64,000 bases of DNA from Roseiarcus sp963767245 (GCA_963767245.1 CAVYDG010000007.1:1-64000); one strand, 5' to 3'; positions 17,389 to 26,091 are shown, numbered from the stretch's first letter. The notes: generated from the letters alone by a model not told the origin. Made by a program: numbers and translations.

Positions 17389-17708
17389 TTCGCCGTTTCA
17401 AGTAGCAGGCACAAGAATGCGTTGCTCGCGCGCGAGCGGTTCAGAATGGCCGCGGCTGAGCAGGGCAGGAGGCACGATCATCAAAACGACGGTTGATCAT
17501 GCTCTGATGCGCGGGTTGGATACCGCCGGACCGGTGATGCGTCGCGGAGCTTCCTCTGTCTAGGCGCCAGCGTCGGATGATATCCGGCTGATAGTGGACG
17601 CGAGGGTTCTCCTGGCCGTGACCGTGCCTCCAGCCTTGCTCGGCTTTGGATAGATGCGTTGTCGGCGATGACCTCCTATTCTTGATGTCCGCTATCGATC
17701 TCAGCGCA
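17389..17708. other. Gap between recombinase relic and IS110 gene; nothing recognised
   Basis: About 320 bp without a recognisable coding frame. It probably holds the non-coding 3' flank of the IS110 element (IS110 elements lack clear inverted repeats, so its edge cannot be drawn) and the lost 5' end of the recombinase. Confidence 0.4.
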
Positions 17709-18836
17709 TCAAACGTTGGCGGTTTGAACGTGTTTGGCGACCGCCCAGGCAAAACCCGCCAGTTCTCGAGCGATCGCGGTCGTGACCACTGTGGGTGATT
17801 TTCCCGCCCGGGCGAGCTTGCGATAGCGCCGACACAACCGCTCTTGGGCCTTCCACGCGGTGTCGCGGATCGGCTTGGCCAGACCCTCCTGACGTAGCAG
17901 TTGCTCTCGGCTGATGCGCGCCGGGAACCGATAACTCCAGGCAGCCTCGATTAGCATTCGCCGCGCCGCGCCATTCCCGGCTTTCGTAATGCCGCCTTGG
18001 CGGCGTGTGGCGCCGCTGGAGCGCTCGGACGGAACCAGTCCGAGATACGCCATGAGCTGGCGGGGATTGGCGAAGCGGGTGATGTCGCCGAGTTCGGCGA
18101 TCACCGTCGCCGCCGCGACCATAGCCATCCCGCGTAGCGCTTGCAGGGCGCGCACCACCGGGGCCAGCGACCAATCCGGCAGCGCCGCCTCGATATGAGC
18201 TTCCAAACGGTCGCGCCGCGCCGTCGCCGCCTCAACCGCCGCGATGCAGTCTTCCAACACGATATGATGCGCCGCTTGCTCGAATTTCAGTCCGGCCATC
18301 CAGCGACGGTGCATCAATGTCCACGCCGGCCGATTGTAGTGACGGCCATGACGCAGGAGAAAGCCAGAGAGCTGCTGACGGGCCTGGCGAAGACTGCGGA
18401 CGGCCGCAAGACGCGCGCGTACGAGATCGCGGATCGCCTCATGGGCCTGATCAGGAATCCACACAGCGGTCAGTTCACCGGCGCGATGCAGCTTGGCGAG
18501 GTTGATCGCATCCCGCCGGTCGGTCTTGATCCGATCTCCCGGCTTGCGTGGGATCAACGACGGAGCAACGACAACGCAACCATGCCCAGCCAGGCTCAAC
18601 TGCCGTTGAATGCCATAGCCGCAAGGGCCGGCCTCATAACAGAACCGTAGCTCGCTGCCAGCGCGCGACAGCTTCGCTGCCAGAGCGTTCAAGGCCGTCG
18701 CTGTGTTCGCGACCTTGCCATACTCGCGCACGTCCTTGTGCGCGCCCGCCTCCGCAAGCGCGACCGCGATCGTATCCTTGTGCACGTCAAGGCCCACGTA
18801 TGTGATAGATTTGTCCAAGACCCGTCTCCTATGCAT
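17709..18836 (-). CDS. IS110-family transposase (DEDD type)
   Basis: The product of about 375 residues has the RuvC-like DEDD domain at the N-terminus (SITYVGLDVHKDTIAVAL, then IKTDRRDAINLAKLHRAGELT) and the IS116/IS110/IS902 C-terminal domain (LQALRGMAMVAAATVIAELGD, PRQLMAYLGLVPSERSSG, GGITKAGNGAARRMLIEAA), which contains the serine used by these RNA-guided recombinase-like enzymes. The start is uncertain: ATG 18836 or TTG about 24 bp later (LDKSITYVG). The gene is intact. A bridge-RNA region would be expected in the flanks but cannot be outlined by eye. Confidence 0.88.
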   Translation of the reverse strand: MHRRRVLDKSITYVGLDVHKDTIAVALAEAGAHKDVREYGKVANTATALNALAAKLSRAGSELRFCYEAGPCGYGIQRQLSLAGHGCVVVAPSLIPRKPGDRIKTDRRDAINLAKLHRAGELTAVWIPDQAHEAIRDLVRARLAAVRSLRQARQQLSGFLLRHGRHYNRPAWTLMHRRWMAGLKFEQAAHHIVLEDCIAAVEAATARRDRLEAHIEAALPDWSLAPVVRALQALRGMAMVAAATVIAELGDITRFANPRQLMAYLGLVPSERSSGATRRQGGITKAGNGAARRMLIEAAWSYRFPARISREQLLRQEGLAKPIRDTAWKAQERLCRRYRKLARAGKSPTVVTTAIARELAGFAWAVAKHVQTANV

Positions 18837-18943
18837 GAGGCTCCGCGCCGGAACGCCCGGCGCAACCCTCGACAAGCCTGCATACTGTGAGACGGGTCGC
18901 CCTATCTCAGGCGAACATGTAGTCTAGGGGAGGCCGCAGGGCG

Positions 18944-19138
18944 TCACGGGCGGGGCCGGGCTACCTTTCCCCCCTCCGGGACCGGCGAGGGCCGCCACGG
19001 GGCTTCTGTGGCCCGGATAGGCGGGCGCGGAAGGTCCTGGGGCGCGCCTAGGAACGCGAGCGGCGGGAGGGTGACCGGCGCGGGCGCGTGGGAAGCCCGC
19101 CAATAGTGAAGGGCCCAGGTCAGCCTCTCCAACGTCAC
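18944..19138 (-). CDS. Possible small gene coupled to the terminase-like gene
   Basis: A GTG at 19138 overlaps the stop of the upstream terminase-like gene (GAGTGA) and opens a 64-residue frame beginning VTLERLTWALHYWRASH. The first 17 residues look protein-like; the rest is rich in proline and alanine. The spacing is typical of coupled phage genes, but I recognise no family and the IS110 insertion downstream may have removed its end. Confidence 0.25.
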   Translation of the reverse strand: MTLERLTWALHYWRASHAPAPVTLPPLAFLGAPQDLPRPPIRATEAPWRPSPVPEGGKVARPRP

Positions 19139-19770
19139 TCGCCGGGGCTCTCTTTCTCGGGCTCGTGTTCAATCAGGGGTGCAGCTAACGACGCGGCGGT
19201 GGCGCCGAGCATCTTCATGAACTCGCCGAGCGCGTCTTTCGGCGACGTGTCCTTCGTTATCATCACGTCCAGGGTGGCGGAGAGATTGACGTTGTGGGCA
19301 GCGTTCCAATTTTTCGCGTCTCGGTTTTGAAGCCATAGGCGTCGGGCCGCGTCGGACGGCGGGACGTGCTCAACGATCGGGACGCGCTTGACCTCGCCCT
19401 CTACCACGACAATCTTCTCGCTGTGGAAGTTGTATCCAGTCGCGCGGTGCAAGAGCGCGTGCTTGACGCGATCGTTTTGAAAGGTCCCGTCCTCGTCGCG
19501 ATAACGCATGGCTTCCGCAAACGCGGGATGATTGATCTTCCAGGACCATATCGTCTTTGCCTCGATGAACGCCTGGGCGATGTCCCAATCGTTTGCCCCG
19601 AGCGACACGAGCTTGCGCGCAACCTTGGGGTGCCGGTCCGGATCGTAGATCGTGGGCTTGCGTCCCGCGGCGCGAGGGACGCCGTGCTTCTTGCAGTAGG
19701 CGATCCAGTCCTTGTGCGCTGCGCTGCCGACCCTCGGGTTGCCAGGCGCGCTTTGAACGATTTTGGTCAT
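19135..19770 (-). CDS. Phage terminase small subunit-like protein
   Basis: The 211-residue protein has an N-terminal DNA-binding-like part (GRKPTIYDPDRHPKVARKLVSLGANDWDIAQAF) and then the sequence used by small terminases to mark substrate: KTIWSWKINHPAFAEAMRY, VKHALLHRATGYNFHSEKI, and VPPSDAARRLWLQNRDAKNWN. Small terminases recognise the packaging site of a phage genome and load the large subunit, which is not seen here. It follows the primase-helicase and iteron region on the same strand. A short alternative frame may be coupled downstream. Confidence 0.75.
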   Translation of the reverse strand: MTKIVQSAPGNPRVGSAAHKDWIAYCKKHGVPRAAGRKPTIYDPDRHPKVARKLVSLGANDWDIAQAFIEAKTIWSWKINHPAFAEAMRYRDEDGTFQNDRVKHALLHRATGYNFHSEKIVVVEGEVKRVPIVEHVPPSDAARRLWLQNRDAKNWNAAHNVNLSATLDVMITKDTSPKDALGEFMKMLGATAASLAAPLIEHEPEKESPGE

Positions 19771-19879
19771 CTTGAAGCTCGCTCTCCTCGCCTAACCGTC
19801 AAAAGCACTACCACAGGTTAGCCTCGGAGTATATTACGGGCGCGCCGGGGGTTTAGCCTGGGTTGCGCGTGTACCCCCT

Positions 19880-20048
19880 CCGCTTGATCACCTTGATCAC
19901 CTTGCCGTTCGGGAAACGCTGGGGCCGGGGGCGGGAACACAAGTAGTACCAGGGGTTACCACACACACAGCAACTTTTTTGATCTTCTTTTTTTTTGAGC
20001 ATCTTGGCTGAGAGGGTGATCAAGGTGATCAAGGTGATCAAGGTTTCC
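19880..20048. repeat. Inverted 9-bp iterons around a T-rich tract, candidate replication origin
   Basis: Two copies of TTGATCACC lie in tandem at about 19884-19903, and three copies of the complementary GGTGATCAA at about 20017-20043, so the sets face each other. Between them, at about 19970-20000, is a T-rich block (TTTTTTGATC and TTTTTTTTT) that stands out in a GC-rich region. The array lies directly after the 3' end of the primase-helicase gene. Iterons plus an AT-rich block beside a replication gene is the usual layout of origins in phage satellites and plasmids. The origin role is inferred; the repeats are directly visible. Confidence 0.5.
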
Positions 20049-20230
20049 GGGTACGCGCGCGACCCTGGCAAGCCCCTTTCCGGGGTCCGGCCGGGCGTCC
20101 GCCTCCCGCCTGAGCCCGCCGGGCGCGTGCAGAAGCCCGCTGGCGGCCGTTGCCCTCCCGGACGGCCGTTCTCCCCTCCGGGCACGGCGCGGGCCTCCAC
20201 GGGTTATTGTGACGCCGGGCGCGGCAAGGT

Positions 20231-22445
20231 TCAGCCCGGCTTCTTCACCTCGACGGTGGGCAGACTCCACATCCAGTGACCGTGCGTGACGCCGTCCTCC
20301 TTCTTGACCTCAACGCCCAGGTTCTGCCGAGCGCGGCGCAACGTGATGGACGAGATGAGGTTCGCCGCCGCCTCGTCCTTGACCTCGTCAGCCAGGCGCG
20401 GCCCGTTCGCCAGCGCGAAGGTGAGGAACTTCACGGCCTCAGCGAGCGCGCCGCCGCCGCCGCCTTCCTTGCGCCCCTCTGCCGCGTCCACGAGATTCTG
20501 GGCCGCGCCGTCGACCGGGTCGCCCCATCTAATCGCCGTGCACTCTACGACCGTGAACGGCGGCGATGTGACCTGAGTTCGGCTCGATCTCGTAGCCAAA
20601 GCCGTCCCCGCTGGGGCCGAAGTTCGACTTCGTGCGGATGAACGAGCCCTTGGCGGGTTTGGCCCGCAGATCGACGCGACTCACGCCGAGCTTGGCGTCC
20701 TCGGCGGGCGTCGTCGAGAATGAGCCGTTGAGCTCGTCTGACTCCGCTTCGTCGTGCTGAACGACGGCGGCGAATATTGCCCTCGCCTGCGCCCCGAAGG
20801 CGAGTGACCCAGTGACCCGCTCGTTGACGGCCTGCTTCTGCGTGCCCTTGGTGTAGTGCGTCACGCCGAGCACGGCGGCGTCGAACTCCCGCGCCAATTC
20901 CACGAGTGGCTGCATGTCGCGCCGGGTCTCGGCGTTCTTGTGAGAGTCGGTCTTCGCGATGACTATGAACGGGTCGATGACCATCAGGGAAATGGGCTCG
21001 CCGCGCCCGCGCGCCTCCTGGAGCTCGTCGCGCAATATGTCGAGGTCGGCGGCTGGGTCGAGGCTCCGCTTCTTACCGCCCTCGACGACGCTGATCCCGC
21101 CGATGCGGTTGCGGTCGCCGCCCATCGCCATGAACCTCGGGATCAGCGTCTTGCTGACCGAGTCTTCGCCCGACCAGAAGAGCACCCGTCCTTTCGCCGC
21201 CTTGCTCCCGTCCGGCCACTGGCCGCCGCTCGTAAGGGTCGCCGCCAACGACAAAGCGATGGTCGTCTTCCCTGCTCCGATTGCGCCCGCAATGAGGTGG
21301 AGCTCGCCCCTGGCTAGCCAGTGCTTCCAGAGCCAGTCGAAGTTCCGAGGCTCGATCCCGTCCCACGACTCGAATTCGCCAGTCTTCTTCGCCTTGCCCT
21401 TTGGTTTCGGCGCCCCGTCATTGGTTTCGTTTGGGCGCGCGGGCTCTCGGTCAGTTTTGTTCGCCCCCAGCTCGCCGCTCTCCACCTTTTCAGCCGCGTC
21501 CCGACACATCTTCCGGATCGCCTTTTCCTCGGCGACCCAGTTCCAGTTGCGGCCAGGAACCGCCGCCTTCGTCGCCTCCAGCACCGCTTCGACGACGTCG
21601 TCCTCGGCCCATCCGGCGATCGTGAGGGCCGCCGTGACGCTGAGCTGGGTGCTGTGGATGGACGTGTCGCCGTCGCCCTTGAACTCCATTGCGGCCAGGC
21701 GCGCTTGGACGTCGATCGGGGCCTTGAACGCCAATCGCTTCGCGGCCTCCAGAAACGGGTTGCTCCCGGCGTCGGCGGGTGCGCTCTTGCGCGTCAGGAC
21801 CGGCTCCTGGTCCCAGGCCTCCAACTGCTCCAGTGTGTAGCGCTCACCGCCATCGCGGATCACCTCGCACGGTTCGGAGCCGCCCCCCTTGCTGTTGGTG
21901 GTGCCGGGGACCCTGAGCAGCGCGGCGCGGTGGTTGGGCGCTCGGTCTCCGGCGACGGTCTCGCAGATCAGGGCGTTGACAGCCTCGATGCGGCCCGGCT
22001 CCAGGCAAGGGGCGCCGAGGAGCCAATAGAGGTGGAAGCCGTGGCCGGACCAGACGATCACGGTCGGCGGCAGCTTGAGGGTGTTGATCGCCGCCAGCGC
22101 CTCGTCCCTGGTGAGGCCGAGGTCCTTCAGGTCGACGTCGGAGGAGGCGAACGCCATCGCCTCGATGTTTTCTTTTATCCGCCGCGCCTTCGACTTCTGG
22201 ATCGTTCCGATGCAGAAGAAGACGCTCCGCCCCGGCTTGTCCCACTTATGGATGAACCGGATCAGGTTCTTCGGATTGCGGCCGACGACGTGCCTCTCAT
22301 CGCTCCCGTCGTCGGTCCACTCCTCCTCGTTCAGCACGCTGCTGAGGTAGACTTGCCCCTGCGTGCCGCTCAGCAGCGCGGCTATCATCGGCGGGAGGAC
22401 GGCGGCGGGGCTTTGCGCCGAGATGTTGTGGCCGTGCGCGTTCAT
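20231..22445 (-). CDS. Phage/satellite primase-helicase (RepB-like primase plus RepA-like ATPase), frameshifted near the 3' end
   Basis: The protein combines an N-terminal primase domain (acidic pair in AFASSDVDLKD, histidine motif VIVWSGHGFHLYW, and RAALLRVPGTTNSK) with a RecA-type ATPase (Walker A LIAGAIGAGKTTIALSL near residue 390, Walker B SLMVIDPFIVI, GVTHYTKG sensor). The first frame stops at 20529. The C-terminal winged-helix part (FTVVECTAIRWGDP... ending HGHWMWSLP) continues one base over to 20231, so there is a single-base shift near 20575. Such proteins open the origin and prime replication of satellites and temperate phages. It starts in a 4-bp overlap with the small gene upstream. 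Whether the shift is mutation or sequencing error is unknown. Confidence 0.82.
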
Positions 22446-22714
22446 GAGCGTGCCCCGCGCGCGACGGGGGCGAAGTTGATGCCAATTGCGTCAATGGTCG
22501 CCAGGTTCGCCTTGCAGCAATCGCCGGCAGTGCCCTCGCGCCCGTCTCTGGCCGTGCCCATCACGAGCGCCCCCATCGCGGGGAACGGCTTGCCGCACAT
22601 GAAGCAGGCGTCGCTCTTGGCCGCCGCCAGCGCTAGTCTTTCCAAGCGCCGCCGCTCGGCCCGGTTTGGGGGGTTTAGAAGTCGCCCGGAGGGCGGTACA
22701 TTGTTGTTGTTCAC
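22442..22714 (-). CDS. Small cysteine-containing phage protein
   Basis: The 90-residue product begins at GTG 22714 (GGAG at a suitable distance) with MNNNNVPPSGRLLNPPNRAERRRLERLA cut by a basic helix, followed by CFMCGKPFPAMGALVMG and GTAGDCCKANL. The CxxC and CC pairs could bind zinc. Its stop overlaps the primase start (ATGA), so the two are translated together. I know no function for it. Confidence 0.6.
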   Translation of the reverse strand: MNNNNVPPSGRLLNPPNRAERRRLERLALAAAKSDACFMCGKPFPAMGALVMGTARDGREGTAGDCCKANLATIDAIGINFAPVARGARS

Positions 22715-22902
22715 GTTAACTACTCCTTACCCGCTTCGAGTCTTGTCCACTCGGAGCGGGTTTCTGTTGAGTGGAAGGGATAATCCTCGCTTTCTTGGTT
22801 CCCGCTTCACCGATTTATCTGGCTACGATCTACGATCTACCTGTTTCTCTCTTACGATTTATCGCTTTGCTCTTCACCGCTTCACTGTTTGTCGCTTACT
22901 TT

Positions 22903-23296
22903 CTACTCCATGATCCAGTCTTCTTCGAAGTCGCGCCACACCATCGCTGGCGAGCCCCAGTACACGCGCGCGGCCAACTGGCGGACGAGCCAAAGCGCTT
23001 GATAGTCGTTGCCCGAAAGCTGGTCGGCGAACCATGCCGAGGGCGTCCACCTTCGAAAAATATGCGAGCACGAGGTCGGCCGCCTCGATGAGGGGCAGAG
23101 TCTCGTCGGGCGGCGGCGCGTCGGTGCCATCGTCGAGGATCTCGCGCCAGTCGTCGCCGATGAAGAAGATCACGGGCTTCACCAATATCCACGGCACGAC
23201 GCCGCTCGCGCGAAGGCGGTCGCGTCGCCGCACACGCCTATCGGCCGCCGCGACTCCCGGCTCGGGTTTCGGAATTATCTTGACGCGCTTGGTCAC
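22903..23296 (-). pseudogene. Hypothetical phage protein, frameshifted
   Basis: The frame from GTG 23296 (overlapping the previous stop as GTGA) reads sensibly through VVPWILVKPVIFFIGDDWREILDDG and LPLIEAADLVLAYFSKVDALG, then degrades. The next frame continues with WFADQLSGNDYQALWLVRQL and ends WRDFEEDWIME at 22903. A one-base shift near 23030 therefore splits a protein of about 130 residues. No family is recognised. It is part of the leftward phage early operon. Confidence 0.5.
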
Positions 23297-23742
23297 TTTC
23301 CAAACTTTCCGTCCTTGGGAAAATCCGTATGCTCCCGCGGGAGGTATGGGTTCCGGAAGATCCAGGTGCGCGCCTCGCTTATCAATCGGATGTTCGTGAC
23401 GACGCCGAGCTGCTCGCAGGCCGCCTCGATCTCGCAGGCCAGCCAGTCCACGCCGCGCTGGCGTCGCAAGACGTACTTCCAGCCGTCTTCCCTCGCCAGC
23501 CGTCGCCTCCCCTTGGCCCAGTCCGCCGCCCGGAGGCCAACGACGCGCGCGTTCAGCGCGCCCTCTCGCCGCGTCTCATCGCTTCGGCGCCAGAGCTCGT
23601 TCCCGATCGCGACCAGCTCCTCGCCACGCGCCAGGATGGCGGCAATCGCAACTTGCGCCGCGACCGCGTGGGCTACCTTGCGCGGGATGCTCTCGTCGCG
23701 ACGACCACTCCGGGGGGCGTTTGCTTGTTCGTCCTCGCCCAT
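23293..23742 (-). CDS. Hypothetical phage protein
   Basis: The 149-residue protein starts MGEDEQANAPRSGRRDES and contains KVAHAVAAQVAIAAILARGEELVAI, a long helix, and a basic C-terminal half (WKYVLRRQRGVDWLACEIEAA, RTWIFRNPYLPREH). It overlaps the next gene by 4 bp and lies in the leftward early operon between the AlpA-like regulator and the primase. Function unknown. Confidence 0.5.
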   Translation of the reverse strand: MGEDEQANAPRSGRRDESIPRKVAHAVAAQVAIAAILARGEELVAIGNELWRRSDETRREGALNARVVGLRAADWAKGRRRLAREDGWKYVLRRQRGVDWLACEIEAACEQLGVVTNIRLISEARTWIFRNPYLPREHTDFPKDGKFGK

Positions 23743-23835
23743 GATTCATGATCCTTTGCTTTTGACGCCGACGTCGGCGCGCTTCGCGCCTTGAGCCGGT
23801 TCGATCTTGATTGTGGATCTCACCGCTTAGGGTGC

Positions 23836-24133
23836 TCAGGCGGCCTTACGCGGCCGGCCGGGGCGCTTGCCCTCGTGGGCGTACTCGGCCCTTGACTGGT
23901 GCGTGCGCTCGGCCAGCCACGCCAACACGTCGGAATACTTGTACATGACCCGGCGCGGTCCGAAGCGGACGAATTTTGGGCCGTAGCCGCGAACGCGCCC
24001 GATGGTCAAAAACTGCTGACTTCACGCCGAGCCAGTTGGCGGTGTCGGCGGTGCTTAGCAGGTCGTCGCCGTGCCGGCTCGGCGCTTCCGCAGCGATGCT
24101 ATCGGCGCGGACGTCCAGATTGTGCTTGGTCAA
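23836..24133 (-). pseudogene. AlpA/excisionase-like HTH regulator, frameshifted
   Basis: The start (MTKHNLDVRADSIAAEAPS, probable TTG at 24133) leads into DDLLSTADTANWLGVKS, the first helix pair of MerR/AlpA-type excisionases. One base further, the complementary frame gives FLTIGRVRGYGPKFVRFGPR, then VMYKYSDVLAWLAERTHQS and the basic end GKRPGRPRKAA with stop at 23836-23838. A one-base insertion next to a T5 run near 24013 separates the two. The intact protein would be a small activator or excision factor at the head of the phage early operon. Confidence 0.7.
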
Positions 24134-24407
24134 GGTCAGGGCTCCAGAACAGGGGAAAAGTTCTCATTTTCTCTTTTTCCGGCTTCTCGTTTTACTTGTT
24201 TATCTGTTTCCCTGTTCCGGACGCTTTGCGCCGGGGCGTACCTCTCGAATTATCAGGGCGGAGAGCACCACCAACGAGCGTTACATACACTATTGGTCGA
24301 CGATTGTAAAACACAAGTTTTTGTCCGTCACAATAAATTGGTGTATAGACGACATATACAAATAGAAAACCCGCCCCTGACCGCGATCAGGAGCGGGAAA
24401 AGTTAGC

Positions 24408-24626
24408 TTAGCTCGACTTTACGAGGCGGATGGAATGGCGGCGGATCAGGTCCAACACCTCATGGTTGAGCGGTCGGATCAAGCCTCCACCGCAGGGGCA
24501 ATGCACGATCACGCTCGCATTCTTCTTGCCCGCGAGTAGCTTCTGCGCGCTCACCACGGTGAACGAGCCGCCGCGCCATGGGCAGGGTCTCTTCAACCCG
24601 CCGCTAAATGATCCTGGCCCGCTCAT
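24408..24626 (-). CDS. Small hypothetical phage protein
   Basis: The 72-residue protein includes GSFTVVSAQKLLAGKKNASVIVHCPCGGG and ends DLIRRHSIRLVKSS. The CPCGG motif might bind metal. It overlaps the upstream small gene by 4 bp (ATGA), which argues that both are real. No family recognised. Confidence 0.45.
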   Translation of the reverse strand: MSGPGSFSGGLKRPCPWRGGSFTVVSAQKLLAGKKNASVIVHCPCGGGLIRPLNHEVLDLIRRHSIRLVKSS

Positions 24627-24844
24627 TGCGCGCCTCGCCGCTCAAATACGGCTGCGCCGGGGCCTGCGAACGCCTCGGCGGCGCGGAAGGCATCCTTGCG
24701 TTTTTGTCCGCTCCACGCGATTGCGCCGGCCGGGTCCCAGACACAGTACGGGGAATCGGAGCCGCGCCCCTCATCCTTGTCACGCAGATCGTCGGGCAGG
24801 TCTCCTTCGTCGTAACCAACCCCGACCGCGAACCCGATCGTCAC
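24623..24844 (-). CDS. Small hypothetical phage protein
   Basis: The 73-residue protein (MTIGFAVGVGYDEGDLPD..., then PYCVWDPAGAIAWSGQKRKDAFRAAE) has no hydrophobic segment and no family I recognise. Evidence for it is its 4-bp overlap with the next small gene and the shared direction with the phage operon. The IS200 element begins about 80 bp upstream. Confidence 0.42.
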   Translation of the reverse strand: MTIGFAVGVGYDEGDLPDDLRDKDEGRGSDSPYCVWDPAGAIAWSGQKRKDAFRAAEAFAGPGAAVFERRGAQ

Positions 24845-24924
24845 GGTAGGACCGCCTCCGCCCGTGCCGATCTGGTAGGTTTGGAGGGGGCGCTTGTTGA
24901 GGCGCGCCCTAGCGTAAGCGGGAG

Positions 24925-25566
24925 ACCCCCCGGCTTTGCCGGGGTGGCAGTAGCAGTTTGACGTTTAGGGCGGTCCATCAGCGGAGTTCCAACGTGAGCA
25001 GCCACTCACACGAAAGGAACTCCACCGATGGACGAGTACGAGAGCCTAAGCCACACCACATGGGACTGCAAATATCATGTGGTTTTCATTCCGAAATGTC
25101 GGCGCAGGACGTTGTATCAGGAGCTACGGCGCCATCTGGGCGAGGTTTTCCGCCGGCTTGCGCTCCAGAAGGAGTCGAAGGTCGAAGAAGGGCACTTGAT
25201 GCCCGATCACGTGCACATGCTGCTGTCGATCCCGCCGAAACATGCGGTGTCGCAGGTCGTCGGGTACATCAAGGGCAAGAGCGCGATCCACATGGCTCGG
25301 GTTTATGGAGAGCGCAAACGCAATTTCGTCGGACAGCACTTTTGGGCCCGAGGTTTCTTCGTCAACACGGTCGGGCGGGACGAGGAGGCGATCCGCGCCT
25401 ACATTCGCAACCAAGAGAAAGAGGATCAGAGGCTCGAACAGATGAATCTCTGGCGCTGAAAAACGCCACCTTCAGGTGGCCGCCAAACTCAAGGGGGCGC
25501 CTCAGCGACCCCTCCTACCGCTTTGAGCGGTTCACACCATAAAGCCCCCGGCTTTGCCGGGGGATA
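24925..25566 (+). mobile_element. IS200-type insertion sequence
   Basis: One HUH transposase gene lies between two nearly identical hairpins CCCCGGCTTTGCCGGGG, at about 24928-24945 and 25545-25563. IS200/IS605 elements lack inverted repeats and use subterminal hairpins; here both ends carry the same stem. No accessory tnpB gene is present. The exact cleavage points cannot be set by eye. Confidence 0.8.
25028..25459 (+). CDS. tnpA: IS200-family Y1 transposase
   Basis: The 143-residue enzyme has the family pattern TTWDCKYHVVFIPKCRRRTLY, the HUH motif in MPDHVHMLLSIPPK (about residues 60-73), and the catalytic tyrosine in RAYIRNQEKED. Length matches IS200 TnpA. It cuts single-stranded DNA at the hairpins. 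ATG 25028 is preceded by GAAAGGAAC. The gene is intact. Confidence 0.93.
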   Translation: MDEYESLSHTTWDCKYHVVFIPKCRRRTLYQELRRHLGEVFRRLALQKESKVEEGHLMPDHVHMLLSIPPKHAVSQVVGYIKGKSAIHMARVYGERKRNFVGQHFWARGFFVNTVGRDEEAIRAYIRNQEKEDQRLEQMNLWR

Positions 25567-25567
25567 C

Positions 25568-25750
25568 TTACCCTTCCCTCCGCTTTTCGAGGTCGGCAAG
25601 GTCCGCCCGGGCTTGCGCCTCTTGTTCCGCGAGGTCGCTTTCTTCGTCTTTATAACGGCCGTTGGCCCGATCCACCCAATCGAACATCAGACGCGCCCGG
25701 TCTTCGGCCGACACAGCCGACGCGCCCTCTTTGACTGCATGCTTATTCAT
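25568..25750 (-). CDS. Small charged hypothetical protein
   Basis: The 60-residue protein MNKHAVKEGASAVSAEDRARL... has a helical acidic C-terminal half (YKDEESDLAEQEAQARADLADLEKR), probably a coiled coil. GAGGAG lies 8-13 bp before the ATG at 25750, a strong ribosome site. The IS200 end abuts its 3' end. Function unknown. Confidence 0.55.
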   Translation of the reverse strand: MNKHAVKEGASAVSAEDRARLMFDWVDRANGRYKDEESDLAEQEAQARADLADLEKRREG

Positions 25751-26046
25751 TAAAAGGTCTCCTCAGCGCCCGTGATTGGCGCGGCGGCCCTATGGCGACG
25801 AAATTCGCGGCAGGGAAGAGTTCGGAGGTCTGAGCACCAATTTATTGGCGCCGGAAAGCAATTTTTTGTGCTGTTGGGGTGGGACGGGCACAGCCTCACC
25901 CGGCCCGCCGCACGCCGCCGGGTGGACGTTGAACCCGGAGACTACGCCCCTAAGCTAGGCCCCCAATTTCTGTTATTTTGCCCGAGTTTTAAATAACTTC
26001 CCCGACGGGCCTGGGTCGATTATTTCAGCAAAATCAGTGGTTTAAC
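25751..26046. other. Non-coding stretch left of the tRNA fragment
   Basis: Almost 300 bp with no convincing gene. The part nearest the tRNA fragment is AT-rich (TTATTTCAGCAAAATC), as is common at attachment sites. Confidence 0.4.
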
Positions 26047-26091
26047 TGGCGCGCCCGGAGAGATTCGAACTCCCGACCCCCAGATTCGTAG
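26047..26091 (-). tRNA. 3' fragment of tRNA-Arg(ACG), element attachment site
   Basis: Read on the reverse strand, the 45 nt start in the anticodon loop (CTACGAA, anticodon ACG). They continue through the 3' anticodon stem, variable loop, T arm (GGGAG-TTCGAAT-CTCTC) and 3' acceptor strand CGGGCGC, ending in an encoded G-CCA. The 5' half of the tRNA is absent, so this is not a functional gene. It is the duplicated 3' end left when an integrase element uses a tRNA gene as target. The integrase gene begins 168 bp to the right. Confidence 0.82.

Noticed and set aside
19960..20005. T-rich run as an intrinsic terminator
   Set aside because: No GC-rich stem directly precedes the run on either strand; its place between inverted iterons fits an origin better.
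21321..22913. Long rightward reading frame of 530 residues
   Set aside because: Antisense shadow of the primase-helicase gene; composition is that of reversed GC-rich code.
22771..23091. Rightward hydrophobic reading frame
   Set aside because: The first part is a non-coding AT-rich stretch and the second is antisense to a phage gene; no ribosome site.
26047..26091. Complete functional tRNA gene
   Set aside because: The D arm, 5' acceptor strand and 5' anticodon stem are absent, so only the 3' half is present.
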